From assembly GCA_031286555.1 (NCBI GenBank), contig JAITUD010000436.1, positions 1-13,937 of the forward strand: a DNA stretch of 13,937 nt, read 5' to 3'. The stretch's first letter is position 1. Every line of letters starts with the position of its first letter. The translations under genes and the position numbers were made by a program. Of this stretch, positions 7,295-13,937 are shown piece by piece. The stretch comes from Microbacterium sp. (GTDB lineage Bacteria; Actinomycetota; Actinomycetes; Actinomycetales; Microbacteriaceae). The notes under the pieces were generated by a model. It searched no databases. It was not told where the DNA came from and was given only the letters and a program-made list of their open reading frames with translations.

Positions 7295-10200
7295 CTACCA
7301 ATCTCGTTTTTCGTACGCCGTGCCGTTGATCGTGACCCAGACCTGGCGGGGCGGCTCGCGGAGCATGTCACCGTGGTGGCAGTACAGATCGAAGCTGGAG
7401 TTCGGCCCGAACGTGTAGGTGTTGGTGCTCCACCCACCGGTGAAGTACGAGCTGTAGCAACGGACCGAGTACGTCCCGGACGGGAACGCGCCGTTCGTGT
7501 TCAGGTGGAACTTGTGGCATCCGTCCGAGCAGTCGGAGGACCCGACGTACGGACCGTTGGTCACCCAGGCCCTGGGCGGGTCCGGGGGCGGCGGCTTGTC
7601 GTTCGTGCGAGCCGAGGCTGTTCCGTCGGCCGACCAGCCGGCCTTGTTGTGCACCTGAACGCGGATCGAGTGCGTCGTCTCGTAGGCGCTCCCGGTCGTG
7701 TACTGGCCGCTGCCGCTGTTCGCGGCGTCCTGCCAGGCCCCGCCGTTGACGCTGTACCGCGCATTGTCGATGCTCGCGCCGTTGGTGCCGTTCGGATTCC
7801 AGGTGAACGTCACCGTGGTGCCGTTGTTCTTCGCGGTGACGTTCGGCTTCGGCGGGATGCCGTACGGCACGACGCCGGCGGAAGCCGCGGACTGGTCGCT
7901 GATGTACTGCTTCCCGCCGACCGTGGCCACCGCGCGGACACGCACCGAATAGGTGGAGCCGTTGTCGAGCCCGTCGATCTTGGAGCCGTCCCAGTCGCTC
8001 TTCCAGCCGCCGCCGACGTTGTACTCGTACTTCGTCTCGCCGGTCGTCGCGCCGTTCAGCTGCGATTCGCTCAGCTTGTACGAGCCCGGGTTCACGACCA
8101 GGTGCTTGTCGCCGTAGCTGCTGATCGTCGGCTTGGCCGGGGTGTCCGGCTTGATCGCGGCGCGCCGCGGCGCGGATGCGGAGCTCAGGTCGCCCCATCC
8201 GGCCTTGTTCTGCGCCTGGATCCGGTAGGTGTACGCCGTCGTCGACGTGTCGACCACCACGGCCTGTGAGGTCTTGCCCGCCGCCACCGAGATGGTCTGC
8301 TTGACGGAGGAGCCGTTGATCACCTGCAGCCGGTAGCCGTCGATCGCATCGCCGTTGTCCTTCGGCGCGACCCACGAGACCTGCATCTGTGCACGGGTGC
8401 CGACCGGGTTCATCTCGGCCGTGGTCGGGGCGGCCGGCGCCGCCGGGGGTCCTGCCGGGATCTCACCCAGCGAAGAAGGACTCCAGCTCGAGGGATCGGG
8501 CGCGAGGTTGTGCGCCTGGATCCGCGCCGTGTACTCGGTGCCGTTCTCCAGCCCGGTCCAGGTGTACGAGTTGCCCGTGAGCTGCGACTTCTGGCCCGCT
8601 CCAACACCACCCGAGAGTTCGATCGTGTAGTACTCGACGGGTGAGCCGGGGGTCGACGGGGTCACCCACGAGATCTTCAGCTCCTTGTCGCCGAACACGA
8701 GCGTCGGTGCCGCGGGCGTGTCCGGGCGCGCATCGGGGCGCGCCTCGCCCGACGACGGCGACGGGGCCGACTCGCCGACCCGGTTCGTCGCCGTCACCTG
8801 GAACAGGTACTTCACGTTGTTCGTCAGGCCGTCCAGGGTGCAGGTCGTCGACGTGCACTTCCGCTCGTAGGAGTTCCCCTGCACGGAGCGCACGGTGTAC
8901 TCGGTGATCTGGGCGCCGTTGTTCGCCGGGGGCGACCAGGACAGGACGACCGTCCGGTCCTGCACGCTCGACACCGTGGGAACGCCGGGAGCATCCGGCT
9001 TGCCCTGCACCGTCAGCACGATCAGACCGTCGACCTCGCGGTCGGGGTCCTCGGTGGCATCGCCGATGCGGTAGCGCACGGTCATGCTGCCGACGAACTT
9101 GGCGTCCGGCGTCACCTCGACTTTGTCGCCGACGACGTTTGCCCTGACGTTGCCGCTCTCCACGGCCGCGGAGAGCAGACGCAGGTCGCCCTTGTCCTCG
9201 AACGGGTTGAAGTCGTTCGCGAGCACCGGGACGGTGATCTTCTCGCCCTGGTTCGCCTCAGGGTACGTGTCGGTGTTCGCCGTGGCGAGCGCCCTCGTGG
9301 AGGCCGTCACCGTCACCTCGACCGTGCCCTCGATCGGTTCGGTCTTCCCGTCCGTGACGCTGACGGTGAGGGTCGCGACGGTGCCCTTCGGCGTCTTCGA
9401 GGACGCCTCGACCATGAGCTGGGTGCCGTCCATCCGCGCGGTGATGCCGTCACCGGCACCGCCGACGTAGCTGAACTTGTGCTTGCCGCGGTCAGCGGGG
9501 TCCGGGTCGTCGGTCAGCTGGGCGAGGTCGATCGAGACCGCGTCCTCGCCGGGCGCGACGTTCAGCTGGCCTCGTGTGAAGGTCGGCTGCTGGTTGTCCG
9601 GGGGGAGCACCGTGATCGGGATAGACAGCGTCGCTTTGCGGCCCTTCGGGTCGTCCGGTCCGGTGCCGTCGGTCACCTCGAAGCTCAGCGCGTCCGCTCC
9701 GAAGTAGCCTGCGACGGACGTGTACACCAGCGTGCGCTCGTCCTTGATGAGGTTGTCGCCGTTGGCGTGAGCCGCCGAGACCTTCTCCGCCTCGGTGATC
9801 ACCACCGAGCCGCCACCGGCCACGGTGACGTAGTCGTCGAGGGGCACCTCGACGGTCTCGCCGCTGATCACCTCGATCGACTTCGACGCATCCACGGTCG
9901 GACGCAGGTCGGCGAGCGCAGGCACGTAGATGAAGGCCGAGGTCGCCTGGTCGTCCTGATCCGTCAGCGTGTACTTGATCAGCTGGCGCGAGTCGCCGAC
10001 CTTCACCCGGACCTTGCGGTCCTTGACGACGGTGCCGCCCTCTTCGACGACCAGCTTCAGCGAGTCCGTGGTGCCGTCCGGGTCCTCGTCGTTGGCGAGC
10101 ACGTCGAGATCGACGTTCACGCCGTCCTTGACGTCCTCGCTCTTCACGCGGTCGTCGCGGGCGATCGGGAACAGCAGGGGGACGTCCTTGTCGACGGTGA

Positions 10201-13200
10201 CCTGCAGCACCGCCGTGGCCTCGGCGCCTCGCTCATCGACGATGGTGTATTGCAGCGAGGTCTCCACCTCTGATTCCGGTGCCTGCACGAGGATCCGGTC
10301 GCCGGAGACGCGGGCACTGAAGCCGGGGACGTCCTTGGGCGCAGTGATGCCGTTCTTGACGAGCGCGATCTTGTCGCCCTCGGGGTCGGAGTCGTTCGCC
10401 AGCACAGGCACCGCCACCTCACGGCCGGGACGCACGACCACGGCGTCCTTCACGGCGTACGGAGACTGGTTGACCTTCTCGGTGGGCGCGATGCCGACGG
10501 TGACCGTCGCCGTGCCCTCCTTGCCGAGGTTGTCGCGCACCTTGTACGTGAAGGTGTCCGTGCCCGTGGAGTCCTCGAAGGCCTCGTAGACGAGATAGTC
10601 CTGCTCGACCGTGACCAGGCCCTTCGCAGGGCTGGAGTCCAGGCCGAGGAGTTCTACGGAGTCGCCGTCCTGATCGATGCCGTCCAGCGGGATCGCGATG
10701 TTCGTCGTCGTGCCGCTGATCGTGCGCGCCGTCACATCGCGAGGACGGGGCGCGGCGTTCTTCTCGGCGTCCACGGCGAGGATCTGGATCGTGATGTAGC
10801 CGGCGTCGATCTGGCCGTTCTCGTCCACGGCGTTGTACGTCGCGTAGACCGTCTTCGCCTCGGGGCCGGCGCGGAAGCGCACCTTGTCCTGCGACACGAA
10901 CGCCTCGCCGTCCGCGGGATCGATGAACGGCTCCACCAGCTTCGGCTGCACATGCAGCGCCAGACCGTTGGGGTGCGTGTCGTTGTCCAGCACGGGGATG
11001 GTCACGACGTCGCCGGCACGCACGGTCGCGGTGTCGTCGTTCGCCACCGGCGGCAGGAGCTTGTCCGACGCCGGGATCGGGATCACGACGACATCGCCCT
11101 CGGCGCTCTGCTTGCCGTTGGAGATGCGGTACTTGATCCGGACCTGGTCCTTCAGACCGCCCTGGTCGCCGATCCGCAGAGTCTCGTGATTCAGCACCGA
11201 CACCGACACGCCGCTGCCGGGTTCCACGGTCACCGACTGCACCACCAGCACGCCGCCGGCAGGATCGGTGTCGTTGTTCAGCACGCCGACGAGCACTTCG
11301 CCGCCAGTCGGCAGCAGCGCGACGTCACGCACGGCGATCGGCGCCTGGTCCTGCTCGGTGGCCTCTTCGACGTCGATGCGCACGAGGCCTGCGGCCGATG
11401 GCACGCCCGCGTTGACCAGGTACTGCACGTAGTACGTGCCCGCGGTCTGCGTCTTGAACGTGAACGTCTTGTTCGAGTAGTCGGGCTCGATCGTGGCGCC
11501 TTCGACGGGGTCGACCCGGCTCATCCGCAGGGGCTCACGGCTGGAGCTCGTGTCGTTCGCCAGCGGCGACACCGTCACCTGCTGACCGACCTTGGTCACC
11601 ACGTGATCGGCGTTCGTCTTCGGCAGCGTCGAGCCGACCGGACGCACATCCAGCTGGATCGTGCCGCCCGCATCCTCGCCGGACGCGTCGGCGACGACCA
11701 TCTGCACCTCGTGCCGTCCGGGCGGGCTCGCGATCGCACGGTAGGTGATCTGGCCGTCGGTGGTGAAGTCGACCTCGTCGCCCGGGGCCGCGACGACCTC
11801 CTTCAGGTAGACGTCGTCACCGTCCGGGTCGATCCAGTCGGGCAGCACGTTGTACGAGACCGTGCCGCCGGCCTCCACCGCCAGAGAGGTCTTCCGCTTC
11901 GGCTTGGGCGCGCCGTTCACACTCCAGTCGTGCACCGACAGCGACACCTTCGCGGTGTCCGTGCCCTTGCGGCCGTCGTCGACGAGGTACTCGAACGTCG
12001 CAGAGCCCGACGCGTCCTCGGGCACCGCGATCTGCAGCGCGCTGCCGTTGTTGATCGGCTGCACCTCGCCCACCGAGGGCTGCTTGCTCGACAGCGATGC
12101 CACCAGGACGTCGCCGTCGGCGTCGGTGTCGTTGTCCAGCACCGGCAGGAACGTCGTTCCGCCGGGCCGCACGCCGAACTCGTCGTCCTCGGCGACCGGC
12201 TTCGTGTTCACGTCGCTGCGCTCGGGCAGCGACGTCTCCACCGTCTCCTCGGTGGTGTTCTCCTCTTCCTCGGTCTCGCCTTCCGGAGGAGTGATGTCGT
12301 TCCAGTTGTCCACCTGCTGCAGGCTCTTGGGGGCGATCCACGCCATGCCGCCCACGACATCGTTCAGCACGACGACATCCCGGTTCACCCGGAACTCGAG
12401 CGTCGCCGACGGCTTCAGGTTGGGGATCTTCTGCCTGAGGTCCAAGGACTTTCCGGCGCAGTCTCGCAGGAACACACCCGATCCCGCCCACGCACCGTAG
12501 ACGCAGCCCGCGACGCGCACGGGGGCGGCGGGGACGCCCTGCCCCTTCGTGCTCGTGTCGACGACACCGCCGCCGTCCAGCGGCACGTCCAGAAGATGGG
12601 AGGCCGTCGCGATCGACACCGCGCCCGCGGCCGCCGACGGCTGCTGCAGGACAGCGGTGTCCGCCCCGTCGATCTCGGTGCGGAAGCCGCCCGGCGACAT
12701 GACGGCCTTCTGCGCACGATCCAGCACCACCGGCGTATCGCCGACGACGGTGATCGTGGGCTCGCTCGAGGCCTTCAGCCCCTCGACGGATGCGGAGCGG
12801 GGATCTCCTGTGTCGCCCTGCGGGCTGACCGGGATCGTGTACACGGACGACTCCGTCGGCGACACCCCGTACACCGTGCCGTCCCGGCCGACCGCGATGT
12901 CCGCGTTCTTGCCGAGTTCGACGAGCGGCTCCTTGCCGGCGAACTTGAAGTTCGCCATGCTCTGCACGGACTGGACCCACAGCGCGCCGGAGTCGCGGTC
13001 GAGGACGGCCACGGTGTTCTCCGCGAGCGCGACCTTGCTGGATCCGGGGATCGGCACCGCGTCGTTCAGCGCCACCGTCGCGGGATTCACCGTGGCGAGC
13101 GTGGAGTCGTCGTGGTTGACGACGGCGACCGTCGCCTCGTCCTGCAGGATGTCGAAGTCTTCACCCGTCGTGCGCAGCCCGCCGTCGAGCAGGGTCGACT

Positions 13201-13393
13201 CGTTGTTGAAGTGCCCGACCAGCAGCTTCGACGACTTCGTGATCCACACGCCACCGTCGTTCAGGTCGACCTCGGTCGTGGGATTGCCGTCGTATGCCAT
13301 GGCGAGCGTCGCCACCGTCAGGCTCGCCACCGTGACCACCGCCGCTGAAGCCAGGGTCTTGGGCCGCACTCGAATACGGCTCAGCGCCTTCAT
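7295..13393 (-). CDS. Giant secreted Ig-like / fibronectin type III repeat protein
   Basis: This 2032-residue extracytoplasmic protein is probably an adhesin or wall scaffold. The ATG at 13393 is preferred over a GTG nine codons upstream because GGAG lies five bases before it and it opens directly into a signal peptide: basic MKALSRIRVRPK, hydrophobic core 13-30, then AMA before Tyr34. Residues 40-365 look like a beta-propeller (weak call) with Cys297 and Cys312. An acidic Glu/Thr linker spans 370-392. About eleven Ig/cadherin-like repeats of 90-100 residues cover 398-1462, several with the signature VLDNDTDADGD. About five fibronectin III domains cover 1466-1930, the first with Cys1513/Cys1518. 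A proline linker (1934-1940) leads to a C-terminal domain with Cys1955, 1959, 1979 and 2005. There is no LPXTG motif or C-terminal membrane helix, so wall attachment, if any, must be non-covalent, or the signal peptide stays as an anchor. The stop is TAG. The MoxR cassette follows 71 bases later. Confidence 0.93.
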   Translation of the reverse strand: MKALSRIRVRPKTLASAAVVTVASLTVATLAMAYDGNPTTEVDLNDGGVWITKSSKLLVGHFNNESTLLDGGLRTTGEDFDILQDEATVAVVNHDDSTLATVNPATVALNDAVPIPGSSKVALAENTVAVLDRDSGALWVQSVQSMANFKFAGKEPLVELGKNADIAVGRDGTVYGVSPTESSVYTIPVSPQGDTGDPRSASVEGLKASSEPTITVVGDTPVVLDRAQKAVMSPGGFRTEIDGADTAVLQQPSAAAGAVSIATASHLLDVPLDGGGVVDTSTKGQGVPAAPVRVAGCVYGAWAGSGVFLRDCAGKSLDLRQKIPNLKPSATLEFRVNRDVVVLNDVVGGMAWIAPKSLQQVDNWNDITPPEGETEEEENTTEETVETSLPERSDVNTKPVAEDDEFGVRPGGTTFLPVLDNDTDADGDVLVASLSSKQPSVGEVQPINNGSALQIAVPEDASGSATFEYLVDDGRKGTDTAKVSLSVHDWSVNGAPKPKRKTSLAVEAGGTVSYNVLPDWIDPDGDDVYLKEVVAAPGDEVDFTTDGQITYRAIASPPGRHEVQMVVADASGEDAGGTIQLDVRPVGSTLPKTNADHVVTKVGQQVTVSPLANDTSSSREPLRMSRVDPVEGATIEPDYSNKTFTFKTQTAGTYYVQYLVNAGVPSAAGLVRIDVEEATEQDQAPIAVRDVALLPTGGEVLVGVLNNDTDPAGGVLVVQSVTVEPGSGVSVSVLNHETLRIGDQGGLKDQVRIKYRISNGKQSAEGDVVVIPIPASDKLLPPVANDDTATVRAGDVVTIPVLDNDTHPNGLALHVQPKLVEPFIDPADGEAFVSQDKVRFRAGPEAKTVYATYNAVDENGQIDAGYITIQILAVDAEKNAAPRPRDVTARTISGTTTNIAIPLDGIDQDGDSVELLGLDSSPAKGLVTVEQDYLVYEAFEDSTGTDTFTYKVRDNLGKEGTATVTVGIAPTEKVNQSPYAVKDAVVVRPGREVAVPVLANDSDPEGDKIALVKNGITAPKDVPGFSARVSGDRILVQAPESEVETSLQYTIVDERGAEATAVLQVTVDKDVPLLFPIARDDRVKSEDVKDGVNVDLDVLANDEDPDGTTDSLKLVVEEGGTVVKDRKVRVKVGDSRQLIKYTLTDQDDQATSAFIYVPALADLRPTVDASKSIEVISGETVEVPLDDYVTVAGGGSVVITEAEKVSAAHANGDNLIKDERTLVYTSVAGYFGADALSFEVTDGTGPDDPKGRKATLSIPITVLPPDNQQPTFTRGQLNVAPGEDAVSIDLAQLTDDPDPADRGKHKFSYVGGAGDGITARMDGTQLMVEASSKTPKGTVATLTVSVTDGKTEPIEGTVEVTVTASTRALATANTDTYPEANQGEKITVPVLANDFNPFEDKGDLRLLSAAVESGNVRANVVGDKVEVTPDAKFVGSMTVRYRIGDATEDPDREVDGLIVLTVQGKPDAPGVPTVSSVQDRTVVLSWSPPANNGAQITEYTVRSVQGNSYERKCTSTTCTLDGLTNNVKYLFQVTATNRVGESAPSPSSGEARPDARPDTPAAPTLVFGDKELKISWVTPSTPGSPVEYYTIELSGGVGAGQKSQLTGNSYTWTGLENGTEYTARIQAHNLAPDPSSWSPSSLGEIPAGPPAAPAAPTTAEMNPVGTRAQMQVSWVAPKDNGDAIDGYRLQVINGSSVKQTISVAAGKTSQAVVVDTSTTAYTYRIQAQNKAGWGDLSSASAPRRAAIKPDTPAKPTISSYGDKHLVVNPGSYKLSESQLNGATTGETKYEYNVGGGWKSDWDGSKIDGLDNGSTYSVRVRAVATVGGKQYISDQSAASAGVVPYGIPPKPNVTAKNNGTTVTFTWNPNGTNGASIDNARYSVNGGAWQDAANSGSGQYTTGSAYETTHSIRVQVHNKAGWSADGTASARTNDKPPPPDPPRAWVTNGPYVGSSDCSDGCHKFHLNTNGAFPSGTYSVRCYSSYFTGGWSTNTYTFGPNSSFDLYCHHGDMLREPPRQVWVTINGTAYEKRDW
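7604..8998 (-). repeat. Region encoding about five tandem fibronectin type III domains
   Basis: Residues 1466-1930 of the giant secreted protein form about five domains, starting near 1466, 1558, 1652, 1750 and 1846. Typical signatures are LSWSPPANNGAQITEYTV (1484-1501), ISWVTPSTPGSPVEYYTIEL (1574-1593), and VSWVAPKDNGDAIDGYRLQV (1672-1691), with late N-K-A-G-W or N-R-V-G-E motifs. The fourth is the most divergent: it lacks the usual S-W-x-P core. Confidence 0.85.
9008..12202 (-). repeat. Region encoding about eleven Ig/cadherin-like repeats
   Basis: Residues 398-1462 of the giant secreted protein form repeats starting near 398, 495, 588, 683, 781, 880, 977, 1074, 1164, 1268 and 1368. The recurring pattern is an Ala-x-Asp-Asp start, a Pro-Gly or Ala-Gly turn, then V-L-x-N-D-x-D-P-x-G-D, as in the calcium-binding or rod-forming bacterial Ig-like families. 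The repeats are well diverged, so this is an old array rather than a recent amplification. Repeats 6, 9 and 10 have lost the Asn-Asp pair. Confidence 0.85.
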
Positions 13394-13398
13394 ACACA

Positions 13399-13402
13399 CT
13401 CC
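13399..13402 (-). promoter_or_regulatory. Ribosome binding site that sets the start of the giant secreted protein
   Basis: The minus strand reads CTGGAG, then TGTGT, then ATG. The GGAG core at ideal spacing selects the ATG at 13393. The upstream in-frame GTG at 13420 has no comparable site and would put nine extra residues before the basic start of the signal peptide. Confidence 0.7.
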
Positions 13403-13455
13403 AGTTATCGACGAACACACCGGTCTTTATGCCCTGCGCGCCACAGCGCACCCCC

Positions 13456-13485
13456 ACGATAGGCTCCTGTATGCTACCCCGGCCA
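13456..13485 (-). promoter_or_regulatory. Weak candidate promoter for the giant secreted protein
   Basis: On the minus strand TATCGT (13461-13456) fits the TAnnnT -10 pattern. TGGCCG (13485-13480), 18 bases upstream, matches TTGACA at three of six positions. This would leave a leader of roughly 60 bases. The match is poor and an alternative -10 (TAGCAT) lies just upstream, so this is only a pointer to where a promoter could be. Confidence 0.22.
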
Positions 13486-13501
13486 TGGGGAGAACTCCCC
13501 A
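13486..13501. repeat. Perfect inverted repeat between tag and the giant secreted protein gene
   Basis: TGGGGAGAACTCCCCA has two 7-base arms around AA. It lies ten bases after the tag stop and directly beside the weak candidate -35. As RNA it would form a GC-rich stem, but no U-run follows, so it does not look like a standard terminator. As DNA it could be an operator. The CCCC arm can instead pair with GGGG at the other side (CCCC-GGCCAT-GGGG, plus strand 13477-13490), giving two mutually exclusive hairpins. Confidence 0.55.
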
Positions 13502-13511
13502 CCCGGCGTTC

Positions 13512-13937
13512 TCAACTGCCGGCCCGCCAGCACCCTTCCAGGTGGTCGTCCACCATGCCGGCGGACTGCATCAGCGCATACATGGTCGTCGGGCCGACGA
13601 AGCGGAACCCGCGCCGGCGCAGTTCCTTGCTCAGCGCTGCGGATGCCGGGATCACGGCGGGCACGTCCGCCATGGACACCGGCCGCGCATCGGCGGCGGG
13701 CGGCGCGAAGGACCACATCAGCTCGTCGAGCTCTCCGTCGGCCATCGCGTGCACCAGGACGGCATTTCCGATCACGGCCTCGATCTTGGCGCGGTTGCGC
13801 ACGATCCCGGCGTCCGCCATGAGGCGCTCGACGTCGCCGTCGTCGTACCGCGAGACGGCGGCCGGTTCGAAGCCGGAGAACGCCTCGCGGAAGCGCGGAC
13901 GCTTGCGCAGGATCGTGATCCAACTGAGACCCGCCTG
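13512..13937 (-). CDS. tag: DNA-3-methyladenine glycosylase I, C-terminal part (truncated by window edge)
   Basis: The visible 141 residues are the C-terminal three quarters of a Tag-family base-excision repair enzyme, which removes 3-methyladenine from alkylated DNA. The visible frame starts QAGLSWITILRKR, which matches about residue 40 onward of E. coli Tag from memory, so about 40 N-terminal residues, including part of the zinc site, lie outside the window. Further family motifs are DAGIVRNRAKIEAVIGNA, LSKELRRRGFRFVGPTTMYA and MVDDHLEGC, where His132 and Cys136 of the visible part match the C-terminal zinc ligands. It is cytoplasmic. The stop TGA is 118 bases before the giant secreted protein start, so read-through into the next gene is possible, but a functional link is unlikely. 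Confidence 0.95.
   Translation of the reverse strand, partial: QAGLSWITILRKRPRFREAFSGFEPAAVSRYDDGDVERLMADAGIVRNRAKIEAVIGNAVLVHAMADGELDELMWSFAPPAADARPVSMADVPAVIPASAALSKELRRRGFRFVGPTTMYALMQSAGMVDDHLEGCWRAGS

Noticed and set aside
6117..7418. Plus-strand open frame opposite moxR
   Set aside because: MoxR motifs are complete on the minus strand. The plus-strand product has no recognisable family features.
9008..12202. Ig repeat array as a recent tandem DNA amplification
   Set aside because: The repeats share only short signatures at protein level, and I see no long near-identical nucleotide copies.
10952..13348. Long plus-strand open frame (798 codons) opposite the giant secreted protein
   Set aside because: Same reasoning: low-complexity Arg/His/Val/Asp translation with no domain, and the minus strand has conserved Ig-like repeats throughout.
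13394..13420. Upstream GTG start for the giant secreted protein
   Set aside because: It would add nine residues ahead of the basic signal-peptide start and has no good ribosome site, whereas the ATG at 13393 has GGAG at ideal spacing.
13486..13501. LexA-type SOS box near tag
   Set aside because: Actinobacterial LexA sites are GAAC-N4-GTTC. This palindrome reads GGGGAGAACTCCCC and lacks that spacing; it also lies after tag, not before it.
13477..13501. Intrinsic terminator for tag
   Set aside because: A GC-rich stem is present, but no T-run follows on the minus strand, so a standard terminator is not supported.

Overview
The window comes from a GC-rich actinobacterium. Codon use, the Sec signal peptide, the TgpA/DUF58/RDD-FHA gene set and the frequent GGATGC/GCATCC word all suggest Microbacteriaceae, most likely Microbacterium or a close relative; this is inference from sequence style, not a database match. 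Every gene I can support lies on the minus strand, so transcription runs from high to low coordinates. I see no tRNA, rRNA, CRISPR array, insertion sequence or phage gene, and no gene-free stretch over 300 bases.

From right to left. (1) 13937-13512 holds the C-terminal part of a DNA-3-methyladenine glycosylase I (Tag), cut by the window edge; it is a housekeeping repair gene probably unrelated to the rest. (2) A 118-base spacer holds a perfect 7-bp inverted repeat, a weak candidate promoter and the ribosome site of the next gene. (3) 13393-7295 encodes a 2032-residue secreted protein: signal peptide, propeller-like N-terminal region, acidic linker, about eleven Ig/cadherin-like repeats, about five fibronectin type III domains and a four-cysteine C-terminal domain. 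(4) After a 71-base spacer comes a tightly packed cassette whose reading frames all overlap by 1 or 4 bases: MoxR AAA+ ATPase (7223-6252), DUF58 membrane protein (6252-4990), TgpA-type transglutaminase-like membrane protein (4993-2600), RDD-FHA membrane protein (2603-1371), PP2C Ser/Thr phosphatase (1374-556), and the N-terminal 185 residues of a protein that probably belongs to an FHA-containing family (556 to beyond base 1).

The layout suggests one envelope system. A very long extracytoplasmic adhesin or scaffold is encoded just ahead of a MoxR-DUF58-transglutaminase module, which is in turn coupled to phosphothreonine signalling parts (FHA reader, PP2C eraser; a kinase writer would be expected just left of the window). 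Two of the module's predicted active sites look degenerate: the transglutaminase catalytic Cys is Asp, with His and Asp kept, and the DUF58 MIDAS-like Asp appears to be Ser. MoxR and PP2C look fully intact. The module may therefore work by ATP-driven binding and phospho-switching rather than by transamidation. I know of no described function for this complete combination. That is the most interesting content of the window.
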